Below are positions 16,628 to 24,186 of a stretch of DNA of 64,000 nt, one piece after another. Under the pieces are notes generated by a model. It was given only the letters and a program-made list of their open reading frames with translations, was not told the origin of the DNA and searched no databases. Source of the stretch: Azoarcus sp. DD4. Lineage in GTDB: Bacteria; Pseudomonadota; Gammaproteobacteria; Burkholderiales; Rhodocyclaceae. A program made the translations under genes and the position numbers. How positions within the stretch are numbered: the stretch's first letter is position 1; every line of letters starts with the position of its first letter. The stretch covers positions 2,666,001 through 2,730,000 of the forward strand of contig NZ_CP022958.1 of assembly GCF_006496635.1 (NCBI RefSeq). The letters are read 5' to 3'.

Positions 16628-17290
16628 ATGCCTGAAGTCAAATATTCGGCTCCGCCGAACCTACCTCTGGACTACCTCTACGCCGATTCGGCATTGCTGG
16701 TGGTGAACAAGCCGAGCGGTTTGCTCTCGGTGCCGGGGCGCGGCGACGACAAGGCGGATTGCCTGGTGCAGCGGGTCCGTATCGACTACCCGGATGCCTT
16801 GATCGTGCATCGACTCGACATGGAAACCTCCGGCCTGATCGTCCTTGCCCGGGGCAAGGAGGCGCATCGCGCGCTGAGCATGGGTTTCCAGAACCGCGAG
16901 GTGGCCAAGCGCTATGTCGCGCTGGTCGACGGCCTGCTGGAGCCTGCGTGCGGGGAGATCGATCTGCCGCTGATCGCCGACTGGCCCAGGCGCCCGCGGC
17001 AGAAGGTGGACTTCGAATTCGGCAAACCTTCCATGACACGCTTTCACGTCCTGGCGCACGACATCGAACGGCATCTGACGCGGGTGGAACTGCATCCCGA
17101 AACCGGTCGCTCGCACCAGTTGCGGGTGCATCTGATGTCGCGCGGACACGCCATTCTGGGCGATGCCCTGTATGCCTCGCCGGTCGTCCAGGCCAAGGCG
17201 AACCGCTTGTTGCTGCATGCGGAGTACCTCGAGTTCGCTCATCCGGATGGCGGCGAGACCATCAGCGCGACCTGCCCCGCCCCGTTTTGA
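16628..17290 (+). CDS. rluA: Dual-specificity tRNA U32 / 23S rRNA U746 pseudouridine synthase
   Basis: This 220-residue protein matches the length and pattern of RluA (219 residues in E. coli). It isomerises uridine to pseudouridine at position 32 of some tRNAs and at 746 of 23S rRNA. The catalytic Asp64 is in HRLDMETSG, with GRSHQLRVHL and GDALY as further family motifs. There is no N-terminal S4 domain, which separates it from RluC/RluD. An in-frame extension to 16472 exists, but the ATG at 16628 gives the family length. It is followed by the tRNA-Leu gene. Confidence 0.9.
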   Translation: MPEVKYSAPPNLPLDYLYADSALLVVNKPSGLLSVPGRGDDKADCLVQRVRIDYPDALIVHRLDMETSGLIVLARGKEAHRALSMGFQNREVAKRYVALVDGLLEPACGEIDLPLIADWPRRPRQKVDFEFGKPSMTRFHVLAHDIERHLTRVELHPETGRSHQLRVHLMSRGHAILGDALYASPVVQAKANRLLLHAEYLEFAHPDGGETISATCPAPF

Positions 17291-17331
17291 TCGGTCGGCG
17301 CCGCGGTGGCGGCGTCCGCGCAAGTGGCGTG

Positions 17332-17337
17332 TATAAT
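17332..17337 (+). promoter_or_regulatory. -10 element of the tRNA-Leu promoter
   Basis: A perfect TATAAT ends 33 bp before the mature tRNA. No good -35 hexamer is seen at 16-18 bp spacing. The G+C-rich stretch after the -10 (CGCGGCCGC) resembles a stable-RNA discriminator. Confidence 0.65.
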
Positions 17338-17370
17338 CGCGGCCGCTGACGGCGCAAGGCCCGGCTTTCG

Positions 17371-17455
17371 GCGAGGGTGGCGGAATTGGTAGACGCACTG
17401 GATTTAGGTTCCAGCGCCGCAAGGCGTGAGAGTTCGAGTCTCTTCCCTCGCACCA
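17371..17455 (+). tRNA. tRNA-Leu (anticodon UAG)
   Basis: This is an 85-nt class II tRNA with encoded CCA. The acceptor arms GCGAGGG and CCCTCGC pair, the D-arm holds AATTGGTAGA, and the anticodon stem CTGGA/TCCAG encloses loop TTTAGGT with anticodon TAG. A long variable arm (CGCCGCAAGGCG) and the T-arm GAGAG-TTCGAGT-CTCTT follow. It reads CUA and, by wobble, other CUN leucine codons. Confidence 0.97.
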
Positions 17456-17470
17456 CGGTCATCACAAGAA

Positions 17471-17504
17471 CGGCCCGACGGGTGTTCCCGAGCGGGCCGT
17501 TTTT
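17471..17504 (+). terminator. Rho-independent terminator after tRNA-Leu
   Basis: Stem CGGCCCG/CGGGCCG encloses a nested CGGG-TGTT-CCCG hairpin and is followed by five T. It lies 15 bp after the tRNA and just before the converging rfbC stop. Confidence 0.9.
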
Positions 17505-17511
17505 GCTTTCT

Positions 17512-18057
17512 TCAGTCGAACAGTTCGGCGTCGGCGAGCGTCTTTCCGTCGCGGTCCTTGCCCGATAGCAGGGGCTCGCCTTCCAGCGGCCAGGCGATGG
17601 CCACGGTGGGATCGTTCCACAGCAGGCAGCGCTCGTGTTCCGGTGCGTAGTAGTCGGTGGTCTTGTACAGGAAGTCGGCCGATTCGCTCAGGACCAGGAA
17701 GCCGTGGGCGAAACCGGGCGGAATCCAGAACTGGCGGTGGTTGTCTTCGCTGAGTTCGACGCCGACCGACTTGCCGAAGCTGGACGAGCTGCGGCGCAGG
17801 TCCACCGCGACGTCGAACACCCGGCCGCGCACGACGCGCACCAGCTTGCCCTGCGGTTGGCGGATCTGGTAGTGCAGGCCGCGGAGCACGCCCTTGGCCG
17901 ACCGGGAATGATTGTCCTGCACGAAGTTGACATCCAGCCCGGTAAGTTCGCGGAAGGTCCGGGCGTTGAAGCTCTCCATGAAGAAGCCACGGCTGTCACC
18001 GAACACCTTGGGTTCGAGAATCAGGACATCGGGAATCGCGGTCTGCGTCAGCTGCAT
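17512..18057 (-). CDS. rfbC: dTDP-4-dehydrorhamnose 3,5-epimerase
   Basis: This 181-residue cupin-fold enzyme performs the third step of dTDP-L-rhamnose synthesis, epimerising C3 and C5 of dTDP-4-dehydro-6-deoxyglucose. The catalytic His region VLRGLHYQ (about residues 57-64) and IPPGFAHGFLVLSESADFLY are typical. A much longer frame extends upstream across rfbA, but the ATG at 18057 overlaps the rfbA stop in an ATGA and gives the family length. It is the last gene of the rfbB-D-A-C operon and ends 7 bp from the tRNA-Leu terminator. Confidence 0.95.
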   Translation of the reverse strand: MQLTQTAIPDVLILEPKVFGDSRGFFMESFNARTFRELTGLDVNFVQDNHSRSAKGVLRGLHYQIRQPQGKLVRVVRGRVFDVAVDLRRSSSSFGKSVGVELSEDNHRQFWIPPGFAHGFLVLSESADFLYKTTDYYAPEHERCLLWNDPTVAIAWPLEGEPLLSGKDRDGKTLADAELFD

Positions 18058-18941
18058 CAGTACACCTTGTCTTCGAGCAAACGTTTCAGATACTGGCCAT
18101 AGCCGTTCTTGGCAAGCGGTGCGGCCAGCTGGCGCAGGGAATCGTCGTCGATCCAGCCCTGACGCCAGGCGATTTCTTCCGGACAGGCAATCTTCAGGCC
18201 CTGGCGCTTTTCGATGGTCTGGATGAAGAGGCCGGCTTCGAGCAGGCTCTCGTGGGTGCCGGTATCGAGCCAGGCGTGGCCGCGCCCCATCACCTGCACG
18301 TCGAGTGCGCCCCACTCGAGGTATTGCTTGTTGACGTCGGTGATCTCGAGTTCGCCGCGCGGACTCGGTTTCAAGGCCTTGGCTATTTCCACGACGCGGG
18401 CGTCGTAGAAGTAGAGGCCGGTGACGGCGTAGCGGCTCTTGGGTCGCACGGGCTTCTCTTCGAGGCTGATCGCCCGGCCGGCCCCGTCGAACTCGACCAC
18501 GCCGTACCGTTCGGGGTCGTGCACTGGATAGGCGAACACGCTCGCACCCCCAGCACTGTCCCCTGCCCTGCGCAGATCGTTGCCGAACTCGTGACCGTAG
18601 AACAGGTTGTCGCCAAGGATCAGCGCCGAGGGGGCGCCACCGATGAAGTCCTCGCCGATGATGAAGGCCTGCGCCAGACCGTCCGGACTGGGTTGTACTG
18701 CATAAGACAGCCTGAGCCCCCACTGGCGGCCGTCACCGAGGAGCTGCTCGAAGCGCGGCGTGTCCTGCGGGGTGGAGATGATGAGGATCTCGCGTATCCC
18801 GGCCAGCATCAGCGTCGATAGCGGGTAGTAGATCATCGGCTTGTCGTAGACCGGCAGCAACTGCTTGGACACGGCGAGCGTGGCGGGATGCAGTCGGGTG
18901 CCGGAACCGCCGGCGAGGATGATGCCCTTGCGTGAAGTCAT
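18057..18941 (-). CDS. rfbA: Glucose-1-phosphate thymidylyltransferase
   Basis: This 294-residue nucleotidyltransferase makes dTDP-glucose from dTTP and glucose-1-phosphate, the first step of dTDP-rhamnose synthesis. The nucleotide-binding motif GGSGTRLHPAT (residues 11-21) with KQLLPVYDKPM, the catalytic-site segment LGDNLFYG, and EKPVRPKS are all present. It is 13 bp downstream of rfbD and overlaps rfbC by one base of the stop/start ATGA. It is cytoplasmic, and its product feeds rfbB. Confidence 0.97.
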   Translation of the reverse strand: MTSRKGIILAGGSGTRLHPATLAVSKQLLPVYDKPMIYYPLSTLMLAGIREILIISTPQDTPRFEQLLGDGRQWGLRLSYAVQPSPDGLAQAFIIGEDFIGGAPSALILGDNLFYGHEFGNDLRRAGDSAGGASVFAYPVHDPERYGVVEFDGAGRAISLEEKPVRPKSRYAVTGLYFYDARVVEIAKALKPSPRGELEITDVNKQYLEWGALDVQVMGRGHAWLDTGTHESLLEAGLFIQTIEKRQGLKIACPEEIAWRQGWIDDDSLRQLAAPLAKNGYGQYLKRLLEDKVY

Positions 18942-18954
18942 TGCTGATGTCCGT

Positions 18955-19851
18955 TCAGAGTGTTTCCTGCAACATGCGCTCGACGCCGCGGCGCCAGTCC
19001 GGAAGGGTGAGGCCGAAGTGGTCCTTCAAGCGGCTGGTGTCCAGGCGGGAGTTCAGGGGGCGCCGGGCCGGCGTCGGGTAGTCGGCGCTCGGGATGGGGG
19101 CGATTTCGGCCACCTTCAGGGCGCTGCCCAGGCGGCGTGCGGTGTCGATGACGAAACCGGCGTAGCCGTGCCAGGTCGTCTCCCCGGCCGCGGCGAGATG
19201 ATAGGTGCCGGAAAGCGACGCTTCGGACCCCGATGTCAGTGCCGCACGCAGCGCGTGGGCGCTGACATCGGCGATCAGCTCCGCTCCGGTCGGGGCGCCG
19301 TGCTGGTCGGCGATCACAGTCAGGCGTTCGCGTTCGGCTGCGAGGCGCAGCATCGTCTTGGCGAAATTCCCTCCACGGGCGGCGTATACCCAGGAGGTCC
19401 GGAAGATCAGGTGCCGGCTGCCCGAGGCACGGATGGCATCTTCGCCTTCGAGTTTGGTCTGTCCGTACACGGACAAGGGGCCGACCGCGTCGTCTTCCCG
19501 CCACGGCGTATTGCCGCTGCCGTCGAAAACGTAATCCGTCGAGTAATGCACCAGCCAGGCATCCAGCCTGGCCGCCTCGACGGCCAGCACACCCACGGCC
19601 TCGGCGTTGATGCGACGGGCCAGTCCGATGTCGCTCTCGGCCTTGTCGACCGCGGTGTAGGCGGCGGCGTTGACGATGACGTCGGGTGACAGGGTTCGCA
19701 CCGTCTCCGCCAGTTTGTGCGGCTCGGCAAGGTCGCCGCTCAGGCCGTCGGCACCATGGCGGTCGAGTGCGCAGAGTTCGCCCAGGGGGGCGAGCGCACG
19801 CTGCAACTCCCAGCCGACCTGACCGTTCTTGCCCAGCAGCAGGATCTTCAT
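18955..19851 (-). CDS. rfbD: dTDP-4-dehydrorhamnose reductase
   Basis: This 298-residue extended SDR performs the last step, reducing dTDP-4-dehydro-L-rhamnose with NAD(P)H. It has the Rossmann motif GKNGQVG near the N-terminus, NAAAYTAVDKAE near residue 65-75, STDYVFDG, and the YGQTK catalytic Tyr/Lys. The ATG at 19851 overlaps the rfbB stop by four bases; a longer frame upstream is a continuation inside rfbB. The operon order B-D-A-C is a common one for this pathway. Confidence 0.96.
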   Translation of the reverse strand: MKILLLGKNGQVGWELQRALAPLGELCALDRHGADGLSGDLAEPHKLAETVRTLSPDVIVNAAAYTAVDKAESDIGLARRINAEAVGVLAVEAARLDAWLVHYSTDYVFDGSGNTPWREDDAVGPLSVYGQTKLEGEDAIRASGSRHLIFRTSWVYAARGGNFAKTMLRLAAERERLTVIADQHGAPTGAELIADVSAHALRAALTSGSEASLSGTYHLAAAGETTWHGYAGFVIDTARRLGSALKVAEIAPIPSADYPTPARRPLNSRLDTSRLKDHFGLTLPDWRRGVERMLQETL

Positions 19852-20927
19852 GCCCGTTCCCCGGTGGTGTCGCGCTCGCCGTAGTTGGTCGATACCCATT
19901 CGCGATAGCTGCCGCTCTGGACGTTGGCGACCCATTCCGGATTGGCGAGATACCAGGCGATGGTCTTGCGGATGCCGCTCTCGAACGTCTCCGCCGGGCG
20001 CCACCCGAGTTCGCGTTCGACCTTGCGTGCGTCGATCGCGTAGCGGCGGTCGTGACCGGGGCGGTCCTTCACGTAGGTGATGAGGCGGCTATAGCTGCCT
20101 TCCGGCGAGGGGCGGAGCTCGTCCAGCAGTGCGCACACCGTGCGCACGATCTCGATGTTGGGCTTCTCGTTCCAGCCACCGATGTTGTAGGTCTCGCCGA
20201 GGCGGCCGCGCGCCAGCACGGTGCGGATGGCGCTGCAGTGGTCCTTGACGTACAGCCAGTCGCGCACGTTCTGCCCGTCGCCGTAGATCGGCAGGGGCTT
20301 GCCGGCCAAGGCGTTTACGATCATCAGCGGAATCAGCTTTTCCGGAAAATGGTAGGGGCCGTAGTTGTTGGAGCAGTTGGTGGTGACCACCGGCAGACCG
20401 TAGGTGTGGTACCAGGCGCGCACGAGATGGTCGGAGGCCGCCTTGCTGGCGGAATACGGACTGTTCGGCTCATAGGCGTGCGTTTCGGTGAATGGAGCGT
20501 CGTCCGGACCGAGCGAGCCGTAGACCTCGTCGGTGCTGACGTGGTGGAAGCGGAATGCCGCCTTGGCCTCGCCCTCCAGGCTGTTCCAGTAGGCGCGTGC
20601 CGCTTCCAGCAGCGTGAAGGTCCCCTGCACGTTGGTGCGGATGAATTCGGCCGGCCCGTGGATGGAGCGGTCGACATGGCTTTCGGCAGCGAAATGGACG
20701 ATGGCCCGCGGACGATGGGTTGCGAGCAGGCGGTCGACCAGCGCGCGGTCGCAGATGTCGCCGCGCTCGAAGATATGGCGCTTGTCTCCGGCCAGCGACG
20801 CCAGGGTTTCGAGGTTGCCCGCGTAGGTGAGCGCGTCGAGGTTTACGACCGGCTCGCCGAGTTCCTCTATCCAGTCCAGTACGAAGTTGCCACCGATGAA
20901 GCCGGCGCCGCCGGTTACGAGAATCAT
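19848..20927 (-). CDS. rfbB: dTDP-glucose 4,6-dehydratase
   Basis: This 359-residue NAD-dependent extended SDR converts dTDP-glucose to dTDP-4-dehydro-6-deoxyglucose. It shows TGGAGFIGGNF at residues 5-15, the STDEVYGSLG active-site segment near 133, and the YSASK catalytic Tyr/Lys near 160. It is the first gene of the operon; a -10 element lies 45-50 bp upstream. The pathway product is used for rhamnose in LPS or exopolysaccharide, but no glycosyltransferase is present in this window. Confidence 0.97.
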   Translation of the reverse strand: MILVTGGAGFIGGNFVLDWIEELGEPVVNLDALTYAGNLETLASLAGDKRHIFERGDICDRALVDRLLATHRPRAIVHFAAESHVDRSIHGPAEFIRTNVQGTFTLLEAARAYWNSLEGEAKAAFRFHHVSTDEVYGSLGPDDAPFTETHAYEPNSPYSASKAASDHLVRAWYHTYGLPVVTTNCSNNYGPYHFPEKLIPLMIVNALAGKPLPIYGDGQNVRDWLYVKDHCSAIRTVLARGRLGETYNIGGWNEKPNIEIVRTVCALLDELRPSPEGSYSRLITYVKDRPGHDRRYAIDARKVERELGWRPAETFESGIRKTIAWYLANPEWVANVQSGSYREWVSTNYGERDTTGERA

Positions 20928-20971
20928 GAGGAAGATGCTCCGCTGAGGTGCCCGGGAATAGTGAGGAGTGG

Positions 20972-20977
20972 ATTATA
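20972..20977 (-). promoter_or_regulatory. -10 element of the rfbBDAC promoter
   Basis: On the minus strand this reads TATAAT in the context TGTCTATAATCC, with the rfbB ATG 45 bp downstream. The -35 region is G+C-rich and has no clear hexamer. Confidence 0.55.
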
Positions 20978-21011
20978 GACAAGCCCGGACCCGTCGCCGC
21001 CATGCTTCTGC

Positions 21012-21039
21012 ATGACACATGCAAAGTGCTGATTACAAT
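21012..21039 (+). promoter_or_regulatory. Promoter of the TonB receptor operon
   Basis: A -35 ATGACA (21012-21017) and -10 TACAAT (21034-21039) are separated by 16 bp. A start site near 21046 would exclude the TTG at 21039 as the receptor start and leave a leader of about 90 nt before the chosen TTG at 21138. It is back to back with the rfb promoter. Confidence 0.55.
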
Positions 21040-21137
21040 TGGGTTTCGGAGCAGCTCCGGACTGCCTTCGCGTATTGACCGTTCGGTCCGCCCATGCGAC
21101 CCTCGCCGGAAAACAACATCAACAAACCGGTGTTCCA

Positions 21138-23141
21138 TTGGCATTCACGTTTCGCTCTCCTGCCGGCACGCAGGCGCTTGTCACCCTGTTATCGATCTGT
21201 TATGCGGTGGACGAGGCCCGTGCAGACGACATTTTCTTCAGTGACATGCCGATGGTGCTGACGGCATCCCGGCTGTCCCAGTCCCCACTCGATGCGCCGG
21301 CTGCGATCACCACCATCGATCGCGAAATGATAGAAGCGTCGGGCTTTACCGAGATCCACGACCTTCTGCGTCTGGTACCCGGCTTCCTGGTCGCCGACTG
21401 GCCGGACGGCTCGCCCACGGTGGCCAACCACGGGCTGGGTGACGCCTACGATCGCCGCATCAAGGTGATGATCGATGGCCGTACCGTGAACAGTCCCTTG
21501 TGGGGCAATACCAACTGGCACGATCTGCCCTTGCGGGTGGACGACGTCGATCACATCGAAGTCGTGCGTGGTCCCAACGGGGCGGCCTATGGCGCCAATG
21601 CCTTCCAGGGCGTGATCAACATCATCACCCGCGCGCCGGCAACCGAGGAAGGCCTGACCCTGATCTCGCGCTTCGGCGATTTCGGCTTCACCGACAACGG
21701 TTTCCGCATCAACGGCGCAAGCGGGCAAGCGCTCGACTGGCGTCTGTCTGCGTCGCGACGTGCCGCAACCACCTTCAAGTCGCATCGGGACGAAGATGGC
21801 GACCCGAAGTCGGAAGAGGCTATCCGGCGCACCGTGGTCAATTTCCAGGCAAGCGCTCAGCTCGGCGCCCGCGATGAGCTACGCGTGCATCTGGGGGCGA
21901 GCGACGGTGCCGACCGTCGCGGTTACCCACCGGAAACTGCGGATTTCTCGCCGATCCGGACCGACCGCAACCGGCATCATTATCTCCAGTTGTCGTGGAC
22001 CCGCAGCTTCGATGCGGAGTCTGATCTCAACCTGCAGTACTACCATCAGGCCTACCAGGTACGTTCGGCGTGGACGTCGCGGGCCGGGTTTCCGGTCGAT
22101 ATCGACGTCGATACCCATCGCGACGAGGTCGAGCTGCAGTTCACCCGCCGCCTCAGTCCCGAATGGCAGGTGCTGGCGGGGGCCGGGGCACGCCACGATG
22201 CCACCCGTTCACCGAGTTATTTCAATCGCAGCGATACCCTGGAGGCGACCTATTGGCAGGCCTTCGGCAGCGTGACCTGGCAGCCGCTCGTGCCGCTGCG
22301 CGTCAATCTCGGCGGCACCTTTGAACATCACGATTACAGCGGCAAGCTCTTTTCGCCGCGATTGGCGATCAACTATGCGCTGGGCGTCGATTCCGCGCTG
22401 CGCCTTTCCACCGGGCTCGCCTACCGCGCGCCATCGCTGATGGAGTCGGAGTCGATGCAGAGCGTGCGCTACCGCGGCCAGATCGTGCGCCTGTTCTACC
22501 ATGCCGGACTGCCTGTCGATCCCGAGCAGGTGCGGTACACCGAGCTGGGCTACGTCGCGCAGTTCCGCGAGCTCGGCCTCGGTATCGATACCCGCATCTT
22601 CCGCGAGCGCTACACCAACTACATCGATGATCAGGTGTGCCGCCATAACCGCGCCCCGCGCTGCGCCTTTGCACCGCCGGCGGGCTACGACCGCTCGGCC
22701 ACCTACTTTCTCAACTCGGGCGCCTTCACCATGCGTGGCTTCGAGTTCAGCGTCGACTGGCGCAAACCGGGTTTCGGACGCGCAGTGCTGGCGCAGGCCT
22801 TCATCGACATCGAGGAGAACGGCCGGATTCTCGACCAGCAGATCATGACCAGCGCGCCGGCCTCGATGACTTCCCTGCTGCTGATCAAGGATCTGCCGCA
22901 GCGCTGGCGTCTGAGCCTTGGCTACTACCACAACCATCCTTTCCACTGGCTCAACGACGGCGGAGAAGTGTCCAGCCGCGACCGCTACGACCTCAAACTG
23001 GCCAAGCGCTTCGGCACGCTCGATGCGGAGAACGAATTCGCGCTCACGGTACAAAGCCTGACCGGCGGCTATGGCGAGTTCGACGAGAACCAGTTCCGCG
23101 CGCAGCCGCAGGTGTTCGCGAGTCTGAAGTTGTCGTGGTGA
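21138..23141 (+). CDS. TonB-dependent outer-membrane receptor
   Basis: This protein of about 667 residues is a TonB-gated outer-membrane receptor. A likely signal peptide ends ARA-DD near residue 29, followed by a TonB-box-like MPMVLTASR. Next is a plug domain (about 45-155, including DLLRLVPGF, RIKVMIDGRTVNSP, IEVVRGPNGAAYGANAFQGVIN) and a beta-barrel ending LKLSW, with a terminal aromatic residue. No ATG or GTG start fits, so TTG at 21138 is proposed because it places the signal peptide at the N-terminus. The ligand is unknown. It is the first gene before an orphan substrate-binding protein and a diguanylate cyclase, suggesting a shared ligand or sensing role. Confidence 0.88.
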   Translation: MAFTFRSPAGTQALVTLLSICYAVDEARADDIFFSDMPMVLTASRLSQSPLDAPAAITTIDREMIEASGFTEIHDLLRLVPGFLVADWPDGSPTVANHGLGDAYDRRIKVMIDGRTVNSPLWGNTNWHDLPLRVDDVDHIEVVRGPNGAAYGANAFQGVINIITRAPATEEGLTLISRFGDFGFTDNGFRINGASGQALDWRLSASRRAATTFKSHRDEDGDPKSEEAIRRTVVNFQASAQLGARDELRVHLGASDGADRRGYPPETADFSPIRTDRNRHHYLQLSWTRSFDAESDLNLQYYHQAYQVRSAWTSRAGFPVDIDVDTHRDEVELQFTRRLSPEWQVLAGAGARHDATRSPSYFNRSDTLEATYWQAFGSVTWQPLVPLRVNLGGTFEHHDYSGKLFSPRLAINYALGVDSALRLSTGLAYRAPSLMESESMQSVRYRGQIVRLFYHAGLPVDPEQVRYTELGYVAQFRELGLGIDTRIFRERYTNYIDDQVCRHNRAPRCAFAPPAGYDRSATYFLNSGAFTMRGFEFSVDWRKPGFGRAVLAQAFIDIEENGRILDQQIMTSAPASMTSLLLIKDLPQRWRLSLGYYHNHPFHWLNDGGEVSSRDRYDLKLAKRFGTLDAENEFALTVQSLTGGYGEFDENQFRAQPQVFASLKLSW

Positions 23142-23262
23142 AGTGCACGTTTGGCTGCCAACCGTACTTGCATTGCAATCAGGCGATCAATAGTCTGCCG
23201 GCTATCTCAAGGAGATATCATCGTCACGCCGACGTCATCGACGGCTAAGACGTTCAGATCCG

Positions 23263-24186
23263 ATGCGCCATCGCCTGTCCTACGCCTTCGTGCTTTTCGC
23301 CGGTGCAATGCTGCTGCTTGCGCCGCCTTCGGCGCGTGCGCTGGACATCGCCATCGTGTTGTCGCAAGCGGAAGGTGCGCCCAGGGCATTCGCCGACGCG
23401 CTGCGCAGCCTGCTGCCGGAAAACGCGCATCGGCTGACCCTCGCGGGCACTGCCGACGGTGGCGTCAATGAAACGGTGTTGGAGCGTGCCGACGTGATAG
23501 TGACCGCGGGGGCTTCCGCGGTCGAGGCAGTGGTCGGTCGCACCCGGCGCCCTACCCTCGCCGTCCTGCTCAGCCGGCAGCAGTTCGCCAACCTGCGTGC
23601 CCGTTATCCGGCAGCAGCAATGTCGGCGATCGTGCTGGATCAGCCCCTGCGCCGGCAGTTACGGCTGGTCCGTGCAGTCCTGCCGCGGGCAACACGGGTC
23701 GGCGTCTTGCTGGGGCCGGAGAGCGGTGCGCTCGAAACCGAGCTGGCCGACGTCGCCGCCAGCGAGAGCATCCAGCTGCGCAGCCAGCAGGTGCTGCAGG
23801 CGGCCGACGTGCTGGCGGCGTCGGAGCGGCTGCTCGATGTCAGCGATGCCTTGCTGGCGATTCCCGATCCGGTGGCAACCAACGCGGCGTCCGCGCGCGC
23901 GGTGCTGCTCAGCAGCTATCGTTATCGGCGGCCGATGATCGCCTACTCCCAGGCCTACGTCGAAGCCGGAGCGCTGGCTGCGGTGTTCAGCAGTCCGTCG
24001 GATGTCGCCGTCGACGTTGCCGACTGGATCACGAGCCAGGGCAACGGCCCGGTCAGCCTGCCTGCGGCGCGTTCGGCATCGCGCTTTGGCGTGGCGGTGA
24101 ACCGTCAGGTTGCGCGTTCGCTCGGCCTCAACGTGGCCGATGACCTCAGCCTGATCAAGGCAATCTCCGGGGGGAATGCACGATGA
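23263..24186 (+). CDS. Periplasmic ABC-type substrate-binding protein (ABC_sub_bind family), orphan
   Basis: This 307-residue protein has a signal peptide (MRHRLSYAFVLFAGAMLLLA, cleavage after SARA near residue 26). The mature part has the two-lobed layout of the PF04392 binding-protein family, with TAGASAVEAVVG, a central ATRVGVLLGPESGALE and RRPMIAYSQAYVEAGALAAV. No ABC permease or ATPase lies next to it. Instead its stop codon overlaps the start of a HAMP-GGDEF gene (ATGA), so a role in presenting a ligand to that sensor is more likely than transport. Its ligand is unknown. Confidence 0.85.
   Translation: MRHRLSYAFVLFAGAMLLLAPPSARALDIAIVLSQAEGAPRAFADALRSLLPENAHRLTLAGTADGGVNETVLERADVIVTAGASAVEAVVGRTRRPTLAVLLSRQQFANLRARYPAAAMSAIVLDQPLRRQLRLVRAVLPRATRVGVLLGPESGALETELADVAASESIQLRSQQVLQAADVLAASERLLDVSDALLAIPDPVATNAASARAVLLSSYRYRRPMIAYSQAYVEAGALAAVFSSPSDVAVDVADWITSQGNGPVSLPAARSASRFGVAVNRQVARSLGLNVADDLSLIKAISGGNAR

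Noticed and set aside
17371..17455. tRNA-Leu as an integration site for a genomic island
   Set aside because: No integrase follows and I saw no direct repeat of the tRNA 3' end downstream; the terminator and rfb operon follow directly.
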